A stretch of 25,394 bases of DNA from Anaerolineaceae bacterium UBA4890 (GCA_002399085.1 DHCY01000017.1:139987-165380); one strand, 5' to 3'. Shown: positions 16,369 through 24,188, numbered from the stretch's first letter. Notes: generated by a model not told the origin, from the letters alone. Program-made: numbers and translations.

Positions 16369-16397
16369 TTGCACAATGTAATTACTGGTTGTAAAAT
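16369..16397 (+). promoter_or_regulatory. Promoter of the beta-helix protein gene
   Basis: TTGCAC (16369-16374), a 17-nt spacer and TAAAAT (16392-16397) lie 50 nt before the ATG. A second TATAAT at 16361-16366 has no properly spaced -35 (TTGACT is only 9 nt upstream). AGGAGGG at 16436-16442 is a very strong ribosome-binding site 5 nt before the start. Confidence 0.55.
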
Positions 16398-16447
16398 TGT
16401 ATTTGATTTCCACCTTTGTGCATTAGATTCATTTCAGGAGGGTTGCT

Positions 16448-18223
16448 ATGACCGTTAAGGTTTTCCATCGAATTCTAATTTGTGTTGTTCTGATTCTCTC
16501 TGTTTTTGTTAATCCAAAACCTGTATTTGCATTTGATATTTACAACTTTTTTGTTGACAGTACCGATGACACTCATGATGCAGATCTGGATGACTTCGTA
16601 TGCGCGGATGCTTCAGGGCACTGTACTCTCCGAGCTGCCTTGGAACAATCCAAAACGTTAACCTGGAATGGTGATAAGGTGAATATCTTTTTCAATCTTT
16701 ATTCCCCAGCGACCATCGTTTTGCATGACCACTTACCCCAATATACCGATGCCAGCGTGATTAATAACCACACAGAGAAACAGATCACTATCAATGGGAA
16801 TAGCTATATGGGTTTGCTAATTAATGGGAATGAGGATACAACCATTAAGGGGTTAATCTTCGAGGATTTCGGCGGTTACGCAATTGATATTACTTTTAAT
16901 GGGACTGATGTGATCACAAACAATGTCTTCATTGACAATGACCCTGGGATTTATGTTATAGGTGGACAGTGGTACGGCGATGTTCATATTACCGGCAACT
17001 ACATCGGTTATAACCCTTATACAGAATCAAGGGATGGCAACACGAATGGCATTTATGTGAGTGACGTTTCAAATACTTTGGAAAATCACAATCTATTCAT
17101 CGGTGGTGACAGTGCTGAGGATGGCAACATAATCGCTGGTAATGGTCTTTCCGGAATTTTCATCAACAACGAAAAAATCGATACCCAAATTGTGATTCGT
17201 AACAATTATATTGGCATGGCTGATGATACAACCCCCGCTTATAACTATAAACATGGGATAGAGGTTGAGAACAGCCTGGGTCGCTTAAATATCGGTGGAG
17301 ATTATCTTGCGCACAAGAACCTGATTGCAGGCAATAAAAACGTAGGTATCTATATCGAACGCTCGTCTAACACTTTCATTCAAGGAAACACCTTCAGCGC
17401 TAATGCGGCTGGCACTGCCTATATTCCTAACCAATATGGTGACATAAGAATTTTTGACAGTCCCTATCTAAGGATCGGCGGTGATTCTCCTGCTTACGGC
17501 AATGTGATTCCGCAAGGAGTTTCGGTAGAGAGCAATTCCATCAACAATACAAGTTCTATGATTAAACATAATCTAATAGGTATCTCAAGAAGCGGCTTTG
17601 TGTTTCCTAAAGAGGCAGACAGAGATGGTATCTGGGTTGAACAAGCGACCGGGTTTCCTGAAATCTCTTTCAACACAATCACAAACTTTAGAAATGGCAT
17701 CATCATTCTCAGAGATTCTTCGATGGTGCCGATCTTAAACAACCATATTTACAACAATTCCGGTTTGGGCATTGACCTGAATAATGATGGTGTCACGCCC
17801 AACGATGCACCGCCTGATGCAGATACCGGACCTAACGGGCTGCAGAATTTCCCTGTTATCTCCAATGTCGAGATCATATTCTCCATTGGTGACCTAAAAC
17901 AGGTAATGTTTGATGTAAGCATTGCTTCAAAACCAAACACGACCTATTACATTCAAGTGCTCAGCAGCCCATTTTGCAACCCGAGTGGTTATGGAGAGGG
18001 AAAACAGATTTTCTATTCAAATCCTGTCACAACGGATTCAAACGGATATGGTGTATTCGAAGAATTAACGGATTTTTATCCCTTAAACATCATCGGTCCT
18101 TGCCTGACCGCCACTGCCACGGAGTGGGATGGTGTCCACTACCTTGGCACCAGCGAGTTTTCAGAAGGTGTAATGGCATGGCAGCCGGAGACGCTATTTC
18201 TACCGCTGATAGTTCGACCATGA
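16448..18223 (+). CDS. Secreted right-handed beta-helix protein with CSLREA-like N-terminus
   Basis: Exported protein of 591 residues. A signal peptide (about 1-28, ending VFA) is followed by a CSLREA-like segment (FVDSTDD...VCADASGHCTLRAALEQ, C52 and C59), which is typical of the start of large secreted beta-helix proteins. Residues about 95-450 are repeats of N-N-x-I/F, G-N-x-I and G-x-Y/D patterns (NTFIQGNTFSANAAG, NLIAGNKNVGIYIE), the signature of pectate-lyase-like parallel beta helices. A beta-sandwich-like domain follows (about 480-575), then the tail FLPLIVRP. It may be an adhesin or polysaccharide-binding or -cleaving protein; no catalytic motif is evident. Asn-rich and less GC-rich than its neighbours, and flanked on both sides by repeat arrays, it may have been acquired as a unit. 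Confidence 0.78.
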   Translation: MTVKVFHRILICVVLILSVFVNPKPVFAFDIYNFFVDSTDDTHDADLDDFVCADASGHCTLRAALEQSKTLTWNGDKVNIFFNLYSPATIVLHDHLPQYTDASVINNHTEKQITINGNSYMGLLINGNEDTTIKGLIFEDFGGYAIDITFNGTDVITNNVFIDNDPGIYVIGGQWYGDVHITGNYIGYNPYTESRDGNTNGIYVSDVSNTLENHNLFIGGDSAEDGNIIAGNGLSGIFINNEKIDTQIVIRNNYIGMADDTTPAYNYKHGIEVENSLGRLNIGGDYLAHKNLIAGNKNVGIYIERSSNTFIQGNTFSANAAGTAYIPNQYGDIRIFDSPYLRIGGDSPAYGNVIPQGVSVESNSINNTSSMIKHNLIGISRSGFVFPKEADRDGIWVEQATGFPEISFNTITNFRNGIIILRDSSMVPILNNHIYNNSGLGIDLNNDGVTPNDAPPDADTGPNGLQNFPVISNVEIIFSIGDLKQVMFDVSIASKPNTTYYIQVLSSPFCNPSGYGEGKQIFYSNPVTTDSNGYGVFEELTDFYPLNIIGPCLTATATEWDGVHYLGTSEFSEGVMAWQPETLFLPLIVRP

Positions 18224-18513
18224 AAAAAGCAGACTGCCACGGTCGCTTCGCTCTCTCGCATTGATTGAGGCAAAAAAGGTCAGAGGATGACAAAACTGCT
18301 GTCATTCTGAACGTCGTGAAGAATCTTTACGTGTGCCAATAAGATCCTTCGCACTCGAAGAGTCCTGCGGAAAAAGCTCAGGATGACAAAACTGCTGTCA
18401 TTCTAAACGAAGTGAAGAATCTTTACGTGTGACAATCAGATCCTTCGCACTCGAAGAGTCCTGCGGGGAAACGCTCAGGATGACACGATAAAACCGTGGG
18501 ATGATACTAGAAG
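18224..18513. repeat. Second array of TGTCATTCTGA-family repeats
   Basis: Two near-complete 89-90-bp copies, 18300-18388 and 18396-18485, again exactly 7 nt apart, both of the TACGTGTG core type. A half copy (GGATGACA) ends at about 18292. Nothing else is recognised before the tRNA-Cys gene. Confidence 0.9.
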
Positions 18514-18584
18514 AGGCGACGATGGGATTTGAACCCATGATGAGAGTTTTGCAGACTCCTGCCTTACCACTTGGCCACGTCGCC
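18514..18584 (-). tRNA. tRNA-Cys (anticodon GCA)
   Basis: 71-nt cloverleaf on the minus strand. The acceptor is GGCGACG/CGTCGCC, the anticodon loop is CTGCAAA with GCA, the T loop is TTCAAAT, and the discriminator is U, as usual for tRNA-Cys. CCA is not encoded. It lies 40 nt downstream of tRNA-Gly in the same transcript. Confidence 0.95.
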
Positions 18585-18624
18585 TAAAATAAAGACTGAT
18601 AACTTCAGCTATCAGTCTCGAAAG

Positions 18625-18697
<73 letters not shown>

Positions 18698-18737
18698 AAA
18701 TGCCACGTCATTCTGTTCTCGTGCTGACGTGACCGAG

Positions 18738-18766
18738 ATTTTAGCATAACAATTTTCAAATGTCAA
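18738..18766 (-). promoter_or_regulatory. Promoter of the tRNA-Gly/tRNA-Cys unit
   Basis: The best promoter in the window on the minus strand: TTGACA (18761-18766), a 17-nt spacer ending in TGC (extended -10) and TAAAAT (18738-18743). Transcription would begin about 34 nt before tRNA-Gly. Confidence 0.8.
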
Positions 18767-18869
18767 ACACTTTTCAGCCTGATTTGAAACTACTTCTGCC
18801 AAAATTTCGCGAACAGTGAACCTCTCAATGATATCATTGGATGAGCCTTTTGTGAGAAATGAACATACC

Positions 18870-19511
18870 ATGAAGACCAATCAAGTTTTTGTCAGCCCCT
18901 GGCAGCCTGAATGGCAGGAACGTTTTGAAGAACTGCGGGCAACCCTGCAACCCCAGCTGGAAGAACTTGCAGTTGCCATCGAACACATCGGCAGCACTTC
19001 TGTAGCGGGTTTGGCTGCCAAGCCAATTCTTGATGTGGATGTCATCATTCCCACCAGCCAGTCTTTCCAGAAAGTGAAAACCAGACTGGAGCAGATTGGC
19101 TATTTTCACCGTGGTGATCTGGGGGTCAAGGGGCGCGAGAGCTTCGGCTATCAAGACAAGCCCGATCTGATGCGCCACCACCTTTATGTCCTGGCTCAGG
19201 ATTCAGAGGAATTAATGCGTCACCTGGGTTTCCGCGATTGGCTGCGCAGCCACCCGGAGGATGCCGCCGAATACAGCAGGGTAAAAAGGGCTGCCGCCGA
19301 GCGGTTTCCTGAAAATATCGACGCTTATATTGAAGCCAAGAGCGACTTCATCCTGCAAGTCTACCAAAAAGCCGGGCTGACAAGCTACCTGAAGATCAAA
19401 ATGAAATTCAAGCGATTCCGACGGCGTCGGGCAAACTGCTGTGTGACCTGCCGCAATATCGTTTTGTTCTGTTTGATAATGAAGAGCAGGCGAGAAATTA
19501 TCTTGGCATGA
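18870..19511 (+). CDS. GrpB family protein with an abnormal C-terminal tail
   Basis: Member of the GrpB/UPF0157 family, a nucleotidyltransferase-like fold of uncertain substrate. The motif EHIGSTSVAGLAAKPILDVDV lies at about 38-58, and the domain continues to about residue 170 (SDFILQVYQKAGL), where family members normally end. The last about 43 residues are Arg/Cys-rich and look like a wrong frame; the -1 frame over the same DNA reads like real protein to a stop at 19523. A frameshift, or overlap with a remnant gene, is likely. The ATG at 18870 gives MKTNQVFVSPWQPEW, the usual start of the family; the upstream ATG at 18816 adds an unrelated 18 residues. The next gene begins 16 nt later. Confidence 0.75.
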   Translation: MKTNQVFVSPWQPEWQERFEELRATLQPQLEELAVAIEHIGSTSVAGLAAKPILDVDVIIPTSQSFQKVKTRLEQIGYFHRGDLGVKGRESFGYQDKPDLMRHHLYVLAQDSEELMRHLGFRDWLRSHPEDAAEYSRVKRAAAERFPENIDAYIEAKSDFILQVYQKAGLTSYLKIKMKFKRFRRRRANCCVTCRNIVLFCLIMKSRREIILA

Positions 19512-19525
19512 CCAGAGGAGTATAA
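19334..19525 (+). other. Alternative-frame coding remnant at the end of the GrpB gene
   Basis: In the frame one base earlier than GrpB, the DNA is open from just after a TGA (19331-19333) to TAA (19523-19525). From about 19379 it reads as natural protein: DKLPEDQNEIQ, then LLCDLPQYRFVLFDNEEQ and ARNYLGMTRGV. It has no start codon or ribosome-binding site of its own. It is either the true C-terminus of the GrpB protein after a single-base indel, or the tail of a lost gene. Confidence 0.5.
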
Positions 19526-19527
19526 AA

Positions 19528-20286
19528 ATGGATAACACTCAAAAATTCAGCGGAAAAGCAACGGTTTACCGGCAATCACGCCCTTCGTACTCACCAGAAA
19601 TGTTCACCTATTTACAGCAGGTTTTTGGGCTTAAAAAAGGAAGTGTGGTTGCCGATGTGGGCAGCGGCACGGGTATTCTCAGCCAACAGTTGCTCGAGCT
19701 GGGAGCCAGGGTTTTTGCAGTGGAACCGAACGAAGATATGCGCCTGGTGGCTGAGCAGGATCTGGGTAAAAACAAAAATTATATCTCAGTGGATGCAACT
19801 GCAGAACAAACCACCTTGCCTGAGAACAGCCTTGATTTCGTTTTTGCGGCGTCAGCTTTTCATTGGTTTGACCCGGTTGTTTTTAAACATGAATGTGAAC
19901 GCATTCTAAAACCCGGCGGAAAAGTGTTCCTAATCTGGAATGAACCGCAGACGCTCGAAGAGATTCAGCAAGCCCGGCGGGCAATTTACGAGAAGTATGC
20001 GCCTAAATTTATCGGTTTTTCCGGGGGTCACAAAGAAAACCCGGGTGTCAAAGAAAAATTCTTTGACGGAAAGCTGAAAGAAGTGCACTTTGCCAACCCG
20101 ATCACTTACGATAAAGAAAAGTTCATCGGCAGAGCGCTTTCGTCTTCCTATGCGCTCAATGAATCGGACGAGCGGTATGATGAATTTGTGGCTGAATTGG
20201 GCGCGCTGTTTGATCGGTTTGCGGTGGACGGCGTGATCCATGAAGCACAGGAAACCGTAATGTATTTCAAGGCAGATTCCTTGTAA
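19528..20286 (+). CDS. Class I SAM-dependent methyltransferase
   Basis: Cytoplasmic methyltransferase of 252 residues, of the UbiE/methyltransferase-11 type. Motif I VADVGSGTG (41-49) binds SAM, an acidic AVEPNEDM follows at the second strand, and a motif ASAFHWFDP (about 111) and LKPGGKVFLIW (about 130) follow in the usual order. The substrate is not identifiable. GAGGAG 7 nt upstream supports the start. It lies 16 nt after the GrpB gene and probably forms a two-gene unit with it; the bidirectional terminator at 20412-20445 ends it. Confidence 0.87.
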   Translation: MDNTQKFSGKATVYRQSRPSYSPEMFTYLQQVFGLKKGSVVADVGSGTGILSQQLLELGARVFAVEPNEDMRLVAEQDLGKNKNYISVDATAEQTTLPENSLDFVFAASAFHWFDPVVFKHECERILKPGGKVFLIWNEPQTLEEIQQARRAIYEKYAPKFIGFSGGHKENPGVKEKFFDGKLKEVHFANPITYDKEKFIGRALSSSYALNESDERYDEFVAELGALFDRFAVDGVIHEAQETVMYFKADSL

Positions 20287-20411
20287 TCTGAAATAGGAGG
20301 AGATACTCACCCGACACCAAACACCCGAAGCTAATGCCCTGGCTCGCGAAAGGAACCCCACCCGCATTGCTTTCAAGGTTCTGTTCGCGGGGAGACCATG
20401 GCAGGTCTGAT
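20287..20411. other. Unassigned 125-nt stretch between methyltransferase and terminator
   Basis: No open frame fits. AGGAGG at about 20296 has no start codon after it. The text is C-rich on the plus strand, and its halves can pair imperfectly (CCTGG..CGCG around 20338-20350 with CGCGGGG..CCATGG around 20387-20400). Followed directly by a strong terminator, it could be the 3' end of the methyltransferase mRNA or a structured small RNA. I could not match it to SRP, 6S, RNase P, tmRNA or a common riboswitch. Confidence 0.3.
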
Positions 20412-20445
20412 AAAAAACCCCTGGATATTTCAACCAGGGGTTTTT
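20412..20445. terminator. Bidirectional terminator between methyltransferase and selenoprotein operon
   Basis: A 12-bp perfect stem, AAAAACCCCTGG (20413-20424) with CCAGGGGTTTTT (20434-20445) and a 9-nt loop. With A and T tracts on both sides it can end transcripts from either direction. It lies 15 nt beyond the stop of the minus-strand selenoprotein gene. Confidence 0.92.
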
Positions 20446-20460
20446 AAGATCAAGAAAGAA

Positions 20461-21858
20461 CTATGGTTTTACGGTAATTGGCAGGAAAAGGAAGTATTCT
20501 GCTGCTGCCGCGTTGTACGTGACCTTCACTTTCACTTGTTTCGATTGATAACCACCGCCGTCAGAAACAGTAATGATAGCCTCCTGGTACCCAGGTGACA
20601 GCTTGGCAGGGTTGACCGTCACCATGAAACTCTTGCCAATGTTTCCAGTGGTGGCGCTCAATATGACCCAATCCTTATCTGGGGTCGCGATCCAGGTTTG
20701 CCCGGCATCACCCCTGGGCAGCACTGCAGCGCTTGGGGTAGGATCGCCTGGACCAAAATTGAAGGTAAGCGACCCGGGAATAACCTCAAACTTGCTTAAG
20801 GCAAAGGTGACCGTGACCGGGACGGTGCTTTCGTATAAACCAGCGCCATCATTGACTGTGATCAGGGCTCCCTGTACTCCGACCGTCAGTTTAGATTTGT
20901 CGACGGTCACATCGAACGACCCTGGCACATTTCCACTTGTCTGGCTAAGCAAAACAAAGTCCTGGTCAACCGATGCGGTCCAGGTCTGACCGGCAATTCC
21001 ACCAATATCGACCTGGGCGGTTGGCATGGTCTCATCTGCGGTTTTTACTGTCAGGTCAATTGACCCGGGAGAGACAGCGAAGGGCAGATCAACTCTGATC
21101 GCATTAAGCTGCTCGTAAATGCCGGCATCGACGTTTAATCCAACTGAAGGGATTGGTAAGGCTCTGTAGTCAACCACGACGATGTAATTCAGATTGTCAG
21201 GGTTGACGACACCGGTAAGATTCACGGTGATTGTGAAATCTGCAGTTGCTCCAGGCGCCAATGAAGTTATCACAGTCCTAGCAGAACCACGCCCGGCAAA
21301 GTTCGACTTCGAGGCTCGATAATCTTCGTAAACGATGCCATGCACTGCGGCGTTGTTGGCTGTTGAAAGCGTAACCAGGCTGTTGTTTGTAACCGTTGTA
21401 TTGAAAGTGACTGTGTTACCGCTGCGCACAACCGAGGCAACGATATCTGCCTGGGGTGCACGCGATTGAGAGTTGTTGATCATTCCCCGGTAGATCTCTG
21501 TGACTGCCGCGGTACTTCCTGCGCCAATCTCCAGGAGTCTTCCGCTATCGACCATAGCTTCAGGAACATATTGCCCATGCTCCCCTCCCGCTTCTGTGAG
21601 AAGATAAACGCGGTTTGAAGGCATGCCCGAGTGCCACTCGACGAAGGCTGCTTCGTCTTCAGTAAATTCTGTTGATAATTGGTCCATCGCCGCACCGGCG
21701 AAGGTACAGTATCCTCAGGTTGGGCTGCTGCGCAGCTCCAGCACAGTCATCCTGGTGGTCGGTTGTTGAGCTTCGACCTTTACTGGTGAAGAAACGCCGA
21801 GTAAACCAACCAGCATAGCAAGCACGAGAAGTATGGATAATCGTTTGAAATTTTTCAC
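20461..21858 (-). CDS. Secreted selenoprotein: Sec-x-x-Cys thioredoxin/Omp28-like domain plus two BACON-like domains
   Basis: Exported protein of 465 residues read through one in-frame TGA at 21715-21717 (Sec48). It starts at the GTG 21856-21858 with AAGGAG 5 nt upstream. A signal peptide (about 1-30) is followed by TVLELRSSPT-U48-G-Y-C51-TFAGAAMDQL, a thioredoxin-fold redox motif like Omp28-type proteins (VLxEExTGxxCxxCP); VPEAMVDSG (about 98-106) is the matching cis-Pro region. Residues about 130-240 are a beta domain shared with the upstream paralogue. Two BACON-like domains follow (about 265-355 and 360-449; W-x-A-x-x-D, TSGN, VTVD patterns), and the tail is FLPITVKP. A conventional call would begin at 21687 and lose the signal peptide and redox site. 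A hairpin with GGU loop 18 nt after the TGA is the SECIS. Role inferred: extracellular thiol/disulfide or peroxide chemistry, possibly bound to glycans. It is 29 nt after its paralogue. Confidence 0.85.
21684..21717 (-). promoter_or_regulatory. Sec codon and SECIS hairpin of the downstream selenoprotein gene
   Basis: TGA (21715-21717), then a hairpin at 21684-21704. CC/GG, a U-U mismatch and the 5-bp UCGCC/GGCGA stem close the loop GGUGC. The loop's GGU starts 18 nt after the UGA, the same distance as the GGUC loop of the E. coli fdhF SECIS. Confidence 0.8.
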
Positions 21859-21887
21859 AAATTCTCCTTTTTTATCCTTTCGTATTT

Positions 21888-23021
21888 TTACTTTCTGCCA
21901 ACAACCGGCAGGTAGATGCGCGATAATGTTTCAACTGGTCGCAACTTGAACACAGTCACCGAGATACCAGTGTGCCAGATGCCATCATCGTCCAAAACCA
22001 TGATCGTAGCCGTCTGGAAGCCCTCGGCAAGGGAGGCAGTGTTCACGGTCGGGACAATGCTATCGCCGGTTGTGCCGCTTGAACGGTCTATCGTTAGCCA
22101 GGGTTTGTCCACTGAAGCAGTCCAGGTTATTCCGGTATCGCCGAGTATGGTTGAACTAAACTCTGGAATGGTTGGGTCAGCTTCACTGATCATGAAGTGG
22201 AAGTTGTTTGGCAGGGCAGCAATGCTGGCAGGGGTTGTTGCCGGTTGGGCAAAAACAGCCTGGAGCTGGTTGTAAGCGGCTTCCGGGGCGGTTTGGTAAT
22301 CGACCAGGACGATAAATTCAAGGTTATCCCAGTTCGTCGGGTAGATATCGGGGATGCTGATGTGGTAGGTTCCGGTCTCACCTGGTGCCAGACTGGAGAT
22401 TTGAGCCATTGCGGCATTCAGCGCCGGGTGCAGGGTGGTGTGAGTAGGGTAGAGCGCACCCGCCTCTTTAACGATCGCATGAACACCAGCATTATTGGCT
22501 GGCGAAAGCGTGATCGTGCTGTTGTTTGTGACAGACGCCAGGACATTGATTGCGTGACCCTCCCGCCACCAGGTCGCCGTGATTTCAGCTTGTGCAGGCT
22601 GCAATAGCGAGTCATCGATCATGGTGGTGTAGGCCTCGTAGGCGACATCAGGCTCTTCCGCACCCTGATGGAAAAGACGACCACTGTCAACGACAGCCCA
22701 GGTCAGTCCCAGGTCTGCTGCACTGGCTCGAATTACATCCCAACGGCTTGGGGGAGTGACATAGGTAGGCAGCCCATCTTCCAGGGCCATGTCATAGTGA
22801 TAATCGAGAAAAACGACGGGTTGTTCGGAGTATTCTTCAGCAAGTTGGTTGATCACCGGACCGGAGATCTCGCAATGCCATCACTGAACACTGCCGACAG
22901 CTTCGAAGACAACCAGTTTTGGTTGTCCGGGTTCCTGGCTAAGTGCCGGTTGGGTTACCCCCGCCAAACCAGCCAGGAGAGAGAGGACGAGCAAAATGAA
23001 CAATTTTTTACCTAACTTCAT
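21888..23021 (-). CDS. Secreted selenoprotein: Sec-x-x-Cys thioredoxin/Omp28-like domain plus one BACON-like domain
   Basis: Exported protein of 377 residues read through one in-frame TGA at 22881-22883 (Sec47). It begins at the ATG 23019-23021, with GGAGG 4 nt upstream and a signal peptide (about 1-29, LLAGLAGVTQPALS). The mature start KLVVFEAVGSVQ-U47-W-H-C50-EISGPVINQL is a thioredoxin-like strand plus redox motif, followed by QPVVFLDYHYD, the second strand, and WAVVDSG near 108-113. In the cis-Pro position of the last segment this copy has LTW where its paralogue has VPE. Residues about 140-245 match the paralogue (SVTNNSTITLSPANNAGVH, SSLAPGET, FIVLVDY). One BACON-like domain (about 273-357) and a tail IYLPVVGRK end it. 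A conventional call would begin at 22856. Its SECIS hairpin is at 22851-22869. It is the first gene of the pair, 159 nt after the methyltransferase-like gene. Confidence 0.87.
22851..22883 (-). promoter_or_regulatory. Sec codon and SECIS hairpin of the upstream selenoprotein gene
   Basis: TGA (22881-22883), then a hairpin at 22851-22869. GATC/GATC, a U-U mismatch and CC/GG close the loop GGUCC. GGUC starts 18 nt after the UGA, exactly as in E. coli fdhF, and the mismatched U sits where fdhF has its bulged U. Confidence 0.82.
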
Positions 23022-23180
23022 CGGACCTCCACAGATAGTTTATTTGCTGCCGAATATGGCAATTTTTTCTCTATCAAGTTTATCAACAATCCAGAATAAT
23101 TGGATGACAATTCTCAAAACTCTGTGATTTTGTTTGGGTTTTTCAGATTTAACAGAAGTGAAGAAGATCGCAGCCGTTTT

Positions 23181-24188
23181 TTATACAGCTTTGTCTTTCC
23201 GGGTAATAATTAAGATAGCGATCTTGGTAGGGTGATTGAAGGGTTCTGGCTTGGTTGGCGGCGCTGAGCGGATAGTTTCAGGATAACCGGTGATATCGTG
23301 TGGAATTTCGATGATTTGCTCAAGCGATATGTACCCCGATTGGCTCAACTCATTAATTTCGTCGATCACCTGGCTGCCGGGGACAAACAGGGAGTTGTTG
23401 ATCACAACCAGTCTTCCTTCGTGGGCGACAAGCGGGCGGGCTTTATTGATCAGCGAAACAGATTCTTTTTGCAGGTCCACCGCCCCAAAACGGGATTGTG
23501 AAAAGAAAGGCGCATCCAATATTAAAATGTCAAAGAGAGATTTGGCTTGTTTTAGCCGCGCGGCCGCTTTGAAGAAATCGCTGTTCCACAAACGCATTGA
23601 GTCTGGCAACTGGTTCAACTGCCGCGACTTTTCTGCCAGCGCGAGGAACTCTTTATTCGTATCGGTTTGCAGCACCAACGCCGCCCCGCCAGCCAGAGCA
23701 GCGATCCCCAGCGACCCGGTATAGGCAAAAGTATTCAAAACTGATTTGCCCCGGCTGTTCTGGATAAGCCAGGAGCGAAGGTTGCGCGTATCCAGGTAGA
23801 AGCTGTCATCCTGGTGTAGGCGCAGGTTAAGTGCGTAACGGACGCTGTATTCACTGATCTCCTGCGGCAAGCGCTCGCCAAAAAGCAAGCGCCCTTTTCT
23901 CTTTTCGGGGTCTATGGCGTGGCGTACTTTAAGTAAGACGGATTCAATTCCTGGAATATCTGTTGAGATTAACCGGGCGATTTGGTCGATCTCGGAGTTG
24001 AGGTTTTCCGGCTGGCGGCTGTGATTGCTGATCACAATCGTGTTCGCATATCGATCGACGACCAAGCCAGGAAGCCCTTCATAAAAGCCGTTGAAGAGGC
24101 GGTAAGCCGTAGAAATGCCAAGGGAAGGGTCTTGCTCTCGCATCCGGAAGCAGAGTCGAAATTGGTTCACGATTGTGGTTTGGGTCAT
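23181..24188 (-). CDS. Class I SAM-dependent methyltransferase, RlmI/RsmI-of-23S-like, without PUA domain
   Basis: Resembles the RlmI family of 23S rRNA cytosine methyltransferases. The N-terminal part (residues 28-48) reads TAYRLFNGFYEGLPGLVVD, the family's AYRLVNxExDGLPGLVVD signature, but without the PUA domain that normally precedes it. The SAM fold has YLDTRNLR (131-138), SVLNTFAYTGSLGIAAL (149-165) and LDAPFFS (224-230), where the family usually has DPPxF. The segment that carries the catalytic cysteine in RlmI (SCS) reads NNS near residue 264 (VVINNSLF), so a Cys-dependent m5C mechanism looks unlikely. Function and target base are therefore open. Its start is divergent from the ZIP transporter, 117 nt away. 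The selenoprotein pair lies 159 nt downstream on the same strand. Confidence 0.72.
   Translation of the reverse strand: MTQTTIVNQFRLCFRMREQDPSLGISTAYRLFNGFYEGLPGLVVDRYANTIVISNHSRQPENLNSEIDQIARLISTDIPGIESVLLKVRHAIDPEKRKGRLLFGERLPQEISEYSVRYALNLRLHQDDSFYLDTRNLRSWLIQNSRGKSVLNTFAYTGSLGIAALAGGAALVLQTDTNKEFLALAEKSRQLNQLPDSMRLWNSDFFKAAARLKQAKSLFDILILDAPFFSQSRFGAVDLQKESVSLINKARPLVAHEGRLVVINNSLFVPGSQVIDEINELSQSGYISLEQIIEIPHDITGYPETIRSAPPTKPEPFNHPTKIAILIITRKDKAV

Noticed and set aside
15588..18485. An insertion sequence or transposase gene linked to the repeats
   Set aside because: No transposase-like frame exists in or between the arrays; the only gene between them is the beta-helix protein.
21687..22883. 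The two TGA codons as ordinary stops, pseudogene mutations or sequencing errors
   Set aside because: Both fall at the same active-site position in paralogues, each is followed by a SECIS-like hairpin at the same distance, the frames on both sides are intact with signal peptides, and selC is on the contig. Chance is a poor explanation, although read data were not available.
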